From Adiantum capillus-veneris (taxonomy: Eukaryota; Streptophyta; Polypodiopsida; Polypodiales; Pteridaceae): DNA of 57,500 nucleotides. The stretch spans positions 154,252,793-154,310,292 of the forward strand of contig CM043958.1 in NCBI GenBank assembly GCA_014529385.2. Direction: 5' to 3'. Shown here in pieces: positions 1-10,800 of this stretch. A program made the position numbers and the translations under genes. Positions within the stretch are counted from its first letter, which is position 1, and each line of letters opens with the position of its first letter. The notes beneath the pieces are model-generated. The model did no database searches. It had not been told where the DNA came from and saw only the letters and a list, made by a program, of their open reading frames with translations.

Positions 1-718
1 GATTACACGAGCAGTTGATGTAGAGACCTCTAGCCACTAGTTCGTTTTCTCTTGTTTGGGTACTCATCTTGCAGAATGTTAGTAAAGTGTAGGTTTCTTT
101 GGTTGCTAACCTTCATACTTTACAAGCTAATTCTATTGATACTTCCTAGCCACGAACTATTTCGATATAGCTTGATGACCTGTCTTACAAAAGTGATGGT
201 TGTTCATCTAGCTGGATTTATGATGCTTTTGCAAGCTCATAGTATATTAGCTACTTGCCGCCTGCCGTACGCCTATATTTTGAGTACTTACTTGGTAGTA
301 TGATATTCCAAAAATGGTAATAGTGAGTTGATGTTGTATAGATTGGAACTCTAGAAACTGAGGAGAAGGCGCCGACAAATAAAACTCGGCCATTTATTTT
401 TGCAGAAGTGTTGTAGCTATTTTTCCAATAATCCCATGTGGCTCCGTTGTACAAAGCTAGTGAGAACCTACCCTAAGAAGATTCATGCAATACGTACCCA
501 TGAACTCAAGTGTAAAGAGGGGCCTCTAATCTTTGGCACCAACTTAGTCAGTAAAGAAATTAAATATCAACTCCACAAGAGGTATCGTGGAGTTTGGGGG
601 CTACCACTTTAGGCCATTCTCTTGCAAGATTATTTTGCTCTTCTCTTATGCTATGCTATGTGTAGTAATTGTGTCTACATCTTTCTCTCTTACATGCTAT
701 CACCATCAGAGCTTCTTG

Positions 719-798
719 CGTGTGTGTGTGTGTGTGTGGTGTTCTCTTGTCTACTTGTGTTTGTCCTTAATGAAGGGAGAAATGGTGAGAGGTCTGAT

Positions 799-830
<32 letters not shown>
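719..830. repeat. Two short GT microsatellites
   Basis: GT dinucleotide tracts at about 719-737 and 799-830, separated by about 60 bp of unique sequence. They create the valine/cysteine-rich artefact frames in this stretch. Confidence 0.9.
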
Positions 831-834
<4 letters not shown>

Positions 835-1028
835 AAGTTTGAAAATTTCTGGCACCCATTCTATCGTTCTCCCAACAAAAAGGGCTCTCATACAAATTTT
901 CCACTATCTATTTACTAGTTTTTTTACTAACAAGTAGGTATGGTATGCAAGTTTGGGGGATGGAAACCATGTTGGTGAGTGACTATATTCCTCGTTTAAG
1001 GTATTTGGGAGCTGTACTTGCAATCTTA

Positions 1029-1138
1029 TTACTTCTTGACTTGAAACCTGGTCCCTCCTTTTGGAATCTCGGATTTGTGTCAATCTTGCTAAGGGCTTCT
1101 AGTAATTGAAATACTTGTTGTCTAACCTATTGGGCAAT
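1029..1138 (+). repeat. Diverged direct repeat, copy 1
   Basis: About 105 bp beginning TTACTTCTTGACTTGAAACC aligns with 1837-1943 through shared words such as TTTGGAATCT, TTGTGTCA and CTTGCTAA. By eye roughly three quarters of positions agree, with small indels. No coding frame is shared, so it looks like an old duplication or two copies of an unrecognised dispersed repeat. Confidence 0.75.
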
Positions 1139-1836
1139 AAGTAAAATATGGACGCTTACTTCTTGGTCATAATTTAGATTACTAAGTACAGGACTTCGCC
1201 TTCTTCATAATGGCTTGTTTACTACTCTTGTCTCTGAGTAAGAATGGTGTGGATACTCTTAAGAGTACTAGCTATGATAAATTTATGGTATGATAAGGCT
1301 TATTTGATAGCTTGTTGATTTGACTCATGCTATTTGATTCCATTAACTTTTTCCTGGTAATAAAGGAGAACCAACTACCTCTAGGATTGGACCATGTAGC
1401 CTTCCCAAAGATAATACTGGTTGGAACTGGTTTGGCAGTGGTCTGCTATGTTTTTCTAAGGTGGTGCTGACATAGGGGTTGCTTACAGGTACCTACAAGG
1501 ATAAGTCTGATTAGCTAAGCCTTGAAAAAAATCTGACTGGTTCATATACCTTTTTCCTCACAGGTATGGGTCATATACATGGAATATCTCAAACAAGGGT
1601 TTTATTATTACATAAAGGAGAACATAGAAAGGATTGTAGATATTATTGTAGAGCTGCTTGCTATTTTCCTTTTGTTGGATAATAAAGAGGTTTATTCAGA
1701 ACTGTGTTGTATGAATCTGATGGATTACTGAATGAAACAGGTTTTTTTGAGTATGATATTTTGAGTTCAGAGAACTCGATTTTTGTCTACCAGGGTTAAT
1801 GATGAACAGGGCATTTTGAACTGATCGTTGTGCTTC

Positions 1837-1943
1837 TTACTTGACTTCAAAACCTAGTACCCCTCTTTGGAATCTGGGAGTTGTGTCAGGCTTGCTAATA
1901 ATTTCTGGTAATAGAAATACTGGCTACCTAATCTACTCGGCAA
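1837..1943 (+). repeat. Diverged direct repeat, copy 2
   Basis: Second copy of the segment at 1029-1138, in the same orientation and about 800 bp away. It ends near the words CTACTCGGCAA, which match CCTATTGGGCAA at the end of copy 1. Confidence 0.75.
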
Positions 1944-2099
1944 CTTTATGACAAATGAAATTTTGTACAAAAGTGTCAATTCTCCTTCACCTGTTGAGTT
2001 TTTTTATGTTACACGTATGAGTAATAGACAGCAACACGTGCGCGCACATACACACACAGAAGCGAAAACCTTAAACAAAAAGCAGTTATAGGTGCATAC

Positions 2100-2158
2100 C
2101 TGCTTGGTAGGCCTGGAAACATTGTACTACCTCCACTCAAAACTATGTGTTGGTATAA
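2100..2158 (-). CDS. ARP2: ARP2 exon ([20 protein letters not shown])
   Basis: 59 nt, acceptor TTTGCAG and donor GTATGC, after a 184 bp intron. It encodes [26 protein letters not shown] is the adenine-binding loop of the actin fold. It ends after two bases of the arginine codon, so at least one more exon is expected beyond the left edge. Confidence 0.95.
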
Positions 2159-2626
2159 CTGCAAAGGCAATAATCACACCCCTATGACCTTTCAATGTTT
2201 GGTGTTGACAAATGGTTCTAGTTAGACATTCGAAGTCTATGAGTCCTCTCAAGTTCTGGTGTTAAAAAATGAGTGTAGAGAAACACCTTCAAAGCCTAGG
2301 ATCACTTTCAAAACAAGAAAAACCATTCGTCAAGATCCTTACAGGCATTCGATTGTCAATATCCATTTCTTGAACGCATCGAAAGGCCATCTCAGCTAGT
2401 CCTTCACCTTCAATGTCAAGCAGGTCCTGTTGAACATAGTCATGTTAATAAAGATAATGTGAAGACACTCAAAAGATTTAAAACCTTACAAACTATTTCT
2501 TCTCTCTCTCCCTCTTGAATAACAAGTCTCGAGTTCAACTCTCCTCGTCAGATAGATCTTTAAGGTCTCTTGGGATAGTTTCCTACGACGTTAAAATACT
2601 CTTCTTCTTCTTCTTCTTCTTCTTCT

Positions 2627-2704
<78 letters not shown>

Positions 2705-5700
2705 TTCTGAGAATTTGCGCGCCACCTGCCTGCTGCGGACCCGCGCGCCACCTGGGCTGCACCCTGTTGCCTGCGCCACAGCAGCGCAAGTCTCTCTCAG
2801 CTGAACTGCGCCCTCCCCCCCCCCCCTGTTGTGACAGTGCGTCGCCCCCCCACCACACGGGCTTACTCGTGGCTGGACTGCGCCCCACCCGCCCCAAGCC
2901 CGCAGGTGCATTATAGTGCAGATAGCGGGCAGTCACACCTGCAAATTTTTCGGACCTGCAAAATTTTTCAGACCTGCAGAAATACAGAATTTACATTTTC
3001 GCATTTTCAGATTTCTCACGAGTTGCAGACCTGCAGGGAAAGTTCAGAATTTCAGAATTACATAATTTTCAGCATTGACAGAAAATTGCAGAAAATTGCA
3101 AAAATTGCAGAAAATAAAAAATGTATGATTGATATGGGGAACACACATGTATGCATCATGCGGGACAGGGATGTATGTGTGATGTGGACATAGTGGGTTG
3201 ACTTGGCAGAAGTGCAGATTGTATTTTTGATGGACGTCATGGCTGCTTCGCCGGTATGTAAGCCCCATCCGAAGGCAACTTTTGTGCTTACAAACAAGCG
3301 GATTACACAAATGGAGAGGGAGATGAAAGACTGGAAAGCAGATATGGAGGGATGGTGGAAAGAGAAGGCCAACCTTCTTCAAATGTTTCTTAACGAAGGC
3401 GCGCAGTGGAAGAAAGAGAAAGAGGACCTGCACGCGGAGCTACAAGCACTTAAGGCGAACTCCAAAGCACTTAAAGAAGAGGTCTCAGCTCTCAAGCGAG
3501 AACTTGCCGATAGAGCGAGCAGTGGACTAGAGGAGGGGGAATTCCAGCCTTCGGTAGTAGAGGAAATCAAGGTCATCAAAGAGCAGGTACGGATGATCAA
3601 AGAGGAGGAGAAACAAAAGATGGTAAAGACGTCTTCGTGGATGCATGTGATCACGAAGACACAAAAGAAGGCACAATCATCAACATGACTCTAGAAGAAG
3701 AATAACGAAGGAAAACTAGAGCTTTGCATATAAGAGTAACCGGTCTAAAAGACCGAGATGATGTGGAAGGGGAAGTTGAAGAACTTCTCCGCATGATGGG
3801 TAGTGAGGCTACTCATACAAAGGCATGGAGGGTGGGGAAGAAGACACAAGGCAATGGGGAGACTTCAAAAGAGAGAGCTCTAATCATCCGTTTCCCATCC
3901 ATGGAGGCAAAGAAGGACTTCTTGAAGAAGCGTCCTACACTAAAGAAAACGGGCATATTCCTTGGAGATGACCTCACTCTCACACAGCTTGCGCATATGA
4001 GAGAGGTTATGCCATAGATTCAAGCGGCAAGGGAGAAGGGAAAGACGGCCTTCTACAGAGATGGCCGGGTTGTGATTGTAGAGCGGCGCTCCACATGACG
4101 GTACGAGACCCGTGGGACCACCCTCAAAGTTGCCACGTGGAATTGTAATGGATCTATGCGACTTGATGTGGGCGCCTTTGAGGATAGTTTCAAGGGAAGA
4201 GACATCGTCTTCTACTCTCTCTGAGACACATCAGGCCCATGGGCAGTCTATGCCTCACATCAGTGGATATAGCTGGGAGGGAGCTGGATGTTGCAGAGAC
4301 AGACCTATGCAGACTATCATAAGATGGATAACACACTGAGTATGGACGACACTTGATAGACATGGGGACTGCACATGGATTGGCCATCTTGAATGGCCTA
4401 CAGAGATTTCCCGCCTCAGGGGGTTTTACATGCTTTCCACACAGACATGGAGCCAGCACAGTGGACTATGTCACGGCACAGCCGAGCCTCATCTCTAGTA
4501 TCTAGGATCTCACGGTTGGACCCAGACCTGCTGGTGTGGCAGTGGATCATGCTCTTGTGTCAATGACCATCTCTTTTCAGTTTAGTGTAGCACACAGGCT
4601 ACGGACAGCAGCCCCTACTCGCTACAGCTTCACGCGGGAGACAGACTCTGTATACATAGACGGGATCTACAGACAACTATGCACAGAGGAGCCAAGGCGA
4701 CCTCTGGAGGAGCTTACTGCTATATTGACACAGACACTACATGATGCAGCAGTAGAGGCATTCCCACATACCCGGCCTGAGTAGAGACGCCGTTCGGGGA
4801 GCATGCCCCAGAACAGTTGGTATGATGAGGAATGTCAGGACACTAAAGCTAGACTTCAGAGGAAGGTGCTTTTGGGGGACATCACTCACAGATTGACTTC
4901 CGACGCCTAGTGTGGCGGAAGAAGAGGGCATTTTTGGCTCGGCTAGAGCAAGGTCTATATCAGTTGTTCTTGAGTCAGGACTCACGTGAGGCATGGCGCC
5001 TCTTTCAGGAGCACTCTCCCCCCCCCCGCCATCACTTCTACAGAAGACTGGGGCCAGTACGCATCATCTTTGTACACAGTTCCTCAGCAGCAGCCCCCCC
5101 TTCCGGACCCTCCCGATCCATGCCCACACACATGTGCTTTTTTCACCGCGGAGATGATGAGGAAGGCCATTGACAGGATGAGGACTGGGAGAGCATACGA
5201 TCATGATGGTTTAGTGGCTGAGCATTTCACACATGCCAGAGATCTACTAGCAGAGCTTCTAGCAGTGATGTTTAACCGTGCCATGTGTGAGGGCTTGCCT
5301 GATACTTGGAGCCTATCTACTATTGTACCTATCTTCCAGTCGGGAGACCCTATGGAGCCTGGGAATTATCGCACTATCATGATTGGACACACATTGGCAC
5401 GGTTGTACGGATCTATTCTTGAGCAGCAGCTGAGTAGATGGGCAGAGAGGGAGGGGATACGCGCAGCCGGGCAGGCAGGGTTCAGGAGGGGTTTTTCTAC
5501 TCTTGACCATATCTTGACACTCAGAGCCATCATTGAGGAGGGTAGATCGTGTGGGAGACGGATCTATTGTAGCTTTGTGGATCTCCGCAAAGCATTTGAC
5601 ACAATGCCTAGAGCTAGATTGATGCGCAGATTAGAGCAGATGGGAGTACCCACAGAGCTCATTGGGGGGGTCATGGCATTATACAAGTCAGTAGTGGGGC

Positions 5701-7708
5701 AAGTACGCACCTCAGAGGGTCTATCCACACCGATTCACTCCACTATTGGGGTGAAGCAGGGCTGCCCGCTCTCTCCTACTCTATTTGGTATGTGTGGATG
5801 AGGTTTCTGAGTACATTGAGAGATGGTGATAGAGGTGCACAGCTGGCAGGGACATGGATTCCATTATTGTTATATGCTGATGATATTGTGTTGATCTCCG
5901 ACTCTCCAGAGGGGATGCAACGTCACTTGGATGCTTTGAATAGGTTTGCTCAGGAAAGTGGTTTGTCCGTCAACCTTGGTAAAACCAAGGTCATGGTATT
6001 TAATACCACCCCACAGTGGATCAAGAGGTCACCACCAGCATTCACATACGGCCAGGAGACTGTGGAGTATACAGATGCGTACACTTACCTCGGAGTGGTT
6101 TTTAGTGGGCCAGCATTTTCATTGAGGAGGGCAGCAGAGACTAGACTGACCAGAGCCCATGCAGCAGTGGGTAGATTGGAAAGGATGTGTTCACAGGTTC
6201 AGTTTCAGGAGCCTAGGACAAAGCTCTAGCTCTTTGACACTCTGGTGGCTTCTGCATTGCTTTATGGAGCTGAGATCTGGGGACCTTCATTAGATCATCA
6301 CGGGAGGACAGGCCGCAATGATGGATGGGGGGACATGGAGAAGCCTCTGGTCTCTATGATCTCGCGGCTCATTAGAGCCAAGGCCTCAGTACCACGTGCT
6401 ATTGTTCGAGCAGAGCTAGCAACCCCCCCACTAGTGGTTGAGGGGCTCACCAGATCGGTCTCCTTCATACACCGCATGTGGGAACTTCCCAGAGACAGAT
6501 ATGCTCGCCTTGCACTTGAGTCCTCTCCACAATTAGCCATGCAGGGAGATACAGCATGCTGGTATGGGGAGATGACATCATGGTTTCAAGCGCATGGGTT
6601 GAGCATAGACAGATTGCCTCCCTTCCAGTACTCACTGGATGCACCCTCTCTGACTCTTACACAGTCCGAGATCACCAGGCTCATCTGCTAGGACTTGACT
6701 CAGCTAGACACCAGGAGGACATGGATACAGCCAGCACAGGAGCTGGGCACGAAGATGGCTTTCTACAGAGAGCATCTCCTCCAGCTTACGGTTGATGGAT
6801 TTGTGACGAGGCCCAGATACATGGACACCCACTTGTCTCATGGGATACGATGTGCTATCGGCCAGATACGTACATCTTCACACCAGCTACGGATCGAGAC
6901 TGGGAGATACAGCGGAGTACCAGCAGAGGCCAGGACATGCCCCGTGTGTGACATCGAGCCTGAGACAGAGTTGCACTACACATGCCACTGCCCCGTCTAC
7001 TACGAGATACGAGGCCGCTTCCATTGCTTGTTCAGAGAGGGCTTTGGACCATTCTCTAGAGTCATGCAGTACGAGGATCAGAGATGCTTGGGTTTGCTAC
7101 GCAGACACAGAGAGAGCCTGATGAGAGGAGAGGCTAGCCAGTCCCAGAACCAGATCACAGATTTCTTTAGAGCTGCCACTGGACACCCGGAGGAGTTACT
7201 ACCACAGCAAAGCTGCCACTAGACACCCGAAGGAGTTACTACCACAATAGAGCTGCCACTGGACACCCGGAGGAGTTACTACCACAACAGAGCTCGTCGT
7301 CTCACACCAAAGGCACACTGATCAATCGAGCGACTGAGCTGGGAAGATCCAGACGCCCACGACTGCGGAGGACTACACAGCATTGGCGGAGGCTGCATCA
7401 GAGGATTCGGATCACTTTGGCTCGACATGCACGACGCCTGGTCAGACTACTGACCATGGAGGAGATTGATGAGATCCGCCAGCGACCGATGCAAGAGATC
7501 TAGCTATCCCAGCTAGCTGCTGTTCACACCTAGTAGTTTAGGATTCCATATATTTTATTGTGACATTTGTCATTTCATTTTTGTCATTGTTGTCATCTTG
7601 TTACTTTGACTCTGACTTTGTATCAGATCCACCACATTGTAACTTTCTGGTCTCATAGGTCACTTTGGCCTTTTGAAGACGTTAATATAACATTTCATTT
7701 CATTTCAT

Positions 7709-7804
<96 letters not shown>

Positions 7805-10800
7805 CATTCAACCACTATCGGCACTCTCATCGACTGAGCACTGGAGCTACGGACTCCGGAGATCCAGACGGCCACGATTAAGGAGAGGGGCTACACAGCA
7901 TCGACGGAGACTACAGCAGAGGATTCGAGCCATACTCTCTCGATATCGAGAGTCCAGATGAGGATGGATTCTAGTAGTAGTATCTAGTTCTTTTGTACCC
8001 AGACATGGTATTAGATTCACCATTTTGTAACAGATTGGTCTCATAGGTCATTTTGGCCTTTTGAAGATGTTAATATAACATTTCATTTCTCTCTCTCCCC
8101 CCCCCCTTTGCTTCCATTGAGGGGAAACGCAAGATTACTGCCCTTTCTTTGACCGAGGATGTGCCTATATCTGCCTTCTTTTTCCCCACCCTCCTCCCTT
8201 TGGTATGTGTGAGTGTTGTCACTCCCATCATTGTCATAAGCTCCTTAACTTCCTCATCCACATTATCACGGTCTTTAATACCAGATATGTGAACATGCAT
8301 GGACATAGATATGGGTGGCGAGACATGGAGAGGCCACTTATCTCCATGATCTACAAGATGATTGAGGCTAAGGCCTCCGTTCCCCATGCAATTATCCGAG
8401 CAGAGTTCGCTGCCCCACCTCTAGTGGTGGAGGCTCTTACGAGATCGGTGGCATTCATACATAGCTTATGGGAGCTCCCTTGCGATCGTTATGGTCGGCT
8501 GGCTCTGGAGTCTCCTCACGGCACTTGACAACACAGGAAGATATATCATGTTGGCAGCATCGTTTGAGCCACATGGTTTCTCTATGGACAGGCTCCCTCC
8601 CTTTCAATATTCTCTAGATGCACCTTCTATCTCTTTGACATGGAAGGAGGTCACTGGACTTATAAGACAAGACCTATTTTAGTTGGATACCTAGAGGACA
8701 TGGAAACGGCCTATACAAGAGCTAGGCACGAAGATGACTACATACAAACAACATTTTCTCCAGCTCACAGAGGATGGTTTCTTATCTAGACCTGCCTACA
8801 TGAACACTCACTTGTCCCACAACTTAAGATGTGCTATTGGACAGATTCAAACATCATCACATCAGTTGGAAATTGACATTGGCCAATTTCAAGGCATCTC
8901 AGTTGAGGCCATGCTGAGCCAGCTGTGTCAACGAGAACCAGACGTAACAAACTTGGACACCCCAAGTCAAGATTCTACTGCGACACAGTAGAGATTCACT
9001 TCCAGACAGTTCACAATTCACAATTAGGTTGACATGGCCCGCCGGCGTAGTTCCGATCCAAGAGGTATTGGCCCCAAGGACTGGCGCCCCTTTCGGTATT
9101 TCTTTTTGTATTAATCTGTGTTCAAAGTACAAGAGAGTGGGTAGGTGCTCACTCTCAGACTTTGTGTCCACATGCTCTGAGAAGTGAGGCCTTGCCTACT
9201 TATTTAAAGGTACAAGGGATGTCCAAAAGCAGAGCCCCAAAAGCACTTAAACTCAAAAGCTTTTACTCTCAAAAAGCAACTGTCCCAAAAGTTGCTATAA
9301 TCAGCCAGTGTAATTTCAGGAAAATCCGTACACTGCCATGTCGACATGTCAATGTTTTCTGCGCCGCGAATTCCAGGCTGCCACGTCAGCATTCAATCAA
9401 CACATATTCCGGCGTCCGTACAGCTGTCAGTCCGTACAGTCAGCCTTACAACGCAGTTCTGGGGTTCCTGCAGGATGCCACGTCATTAGTTTGTGACATA
9501 CCCCCTCTTAAAAGAATTTTAATCGCCCTCGAGTACGCCTGCAAAGCAAACAGAGGCCATAAACTGTCTTAGTAGACATTGACTGTTAGTACTGACGCAC
9601 TAGGTACAACGCATCTAGCACATGTACCAATCGACAGTCACATCACCGGACATCACATAACAAATCACATTCAAATTCATTCCAAATTTCAGACCATGAT
9701 TAATCGGCAATGTACTTAGCAATCGCATCTAGATCCAGTCGGGACCTCACAGATGCCCGATTAACTAATCCATATTGCAATCATGTCTATAGAGATTTAT
9801 GAGACCGAAATGTTGCAGTCATTTCGTCTTTCAGTTCCTACACTCAAACAAGTCAAGTACAAATCAATCAATATCATTTTCATTTTCGGGAATTCCAGTT
9901 CATAAAGTCATACAGTAGAATATTGTCAGCCCACAACATCCCTGAAACTCAAAGGGACATCAGTGATATATCAAAAATCGGGGTAATCTGCTGACAAAGG
10001 AGCGGAGTAACCCCCCTCTTGTGCATGCCCACTGCACTAGATTCACCCATGCTGAAATCGGGGTTCTATCGGAGTAGACTATGCTAAACCGAATGCTTCA
10101 AGGTAAAGTTCCACAATCTGAAGAGTGTCTGCTATGTCCTCCTCCTCCATCCACTTCGCATCCAATGCAGGATAGTTCTTGAATTTAACCAAGAACCGCC
10201 TAATCACTTCACCTTTAATCTTTCTATCTTTATGTGCCAATATTTGTTCTGGAATGAGTATCTACTCGCTTTCCTCCACTTTGGGTTGCTCATCTGGCTC
10301 CCCATCATCGGACACATCGCCTTTAAAAGGCTTCAATGGACTCACATGAAAAGCATTGTAAATCTTCCAAGTATCGGGCAACCTCAGTCTAAAGGAGACA
10401 TCATTTATCTTTTCTTTTATCTGGAAAGGTCCATAGTATCTCACGCTAATCTTCGGGAAAAAAAAGCCGCTCCTTTCCTTTTCGTTTTCTTAGGCGTCCC
10501 TTCTCAAAACGTAAGAGCATCCAATCGTTCTCCTTTAATTTCAAATCGCGACAATGTCAATCTGCTGCCTTCTTATGTCTTTCTTGTAATTTCTGTAAAG
10601 CCTCCTGGACCTTGGCAAAAGCAGTGTCCAAGTCCCTCATGTACTGGTCGGCTTCAAAAATCTTATCCTGAGTCTGGGGAACGTTCTGATCTACCATGTG
10701 ATTAGTGCTTCATGCTTACATGCTCACTATAGCAGGGCTGCCCTCTTGCCCCCTTCCTGTTTCTTTTCTATGCAGAGGCGATGAGCAAATTTCTGGCCTC

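Larger units (their letters stand above)
1..2099. other. Non-coding: intron (or 3' part) of ARP2
   Basis: I see no convincing coding sequence on either strand. The segment lies downstream (in minus-strand sense) of the last visible ARP2 exon, so the remaining C-terminal exons should lie to the left of the window. It is AT-rich and holds two short GT tracts (about 719-737 and 799-830) and a diverged direct repeat, listed separately. Open frames here are short and lack recognisable motifs. Confidence 0.7.
2702..7716 (+). mobile_element. LINE L1a: near full-length non-LTR retrotransposon, inactivated
   Basis: About 5.0 kb with the layout of a two-ORF LINE: a GC-rich 5' leader (2702-3229), an ORF1 coiled-coil plus RNA-binding-like protein, an ORF2 with endonuclease, reverse transcriptase and C-terminal CCHC-type finger, a 3' UTR (7504-7689) containing GGTCTCATAGG, and a tail of (CATTT)n. 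It is bordered on both sides by long CT tracts. Several frameshifts and stops make it non-autonomous today. It lies in the 10.3 kb ARP2 intron, antisense to the gene. Related fragments are at 7802-8960, 50789-52165 and about 48580-48935. Confidence 0.9.

Noticed and set aside
587-918. Frames rich in CVCVCV
   Set aside because: Translation of GT microsatellites; no other support.
2515-2936. Open frames with SLSLSL, RERERE and EEEEE on both strands
   Set aside because: Translations of the CTT/CT microsatellite; same for frames at 7567-7881, 50175-50545, 51575-52213 and 54864-55345.
9162-9572. 136-codon plus-strand ORF
   Set aside because: Lies across minus-strand LTR-D0; composition and position indicate chance.
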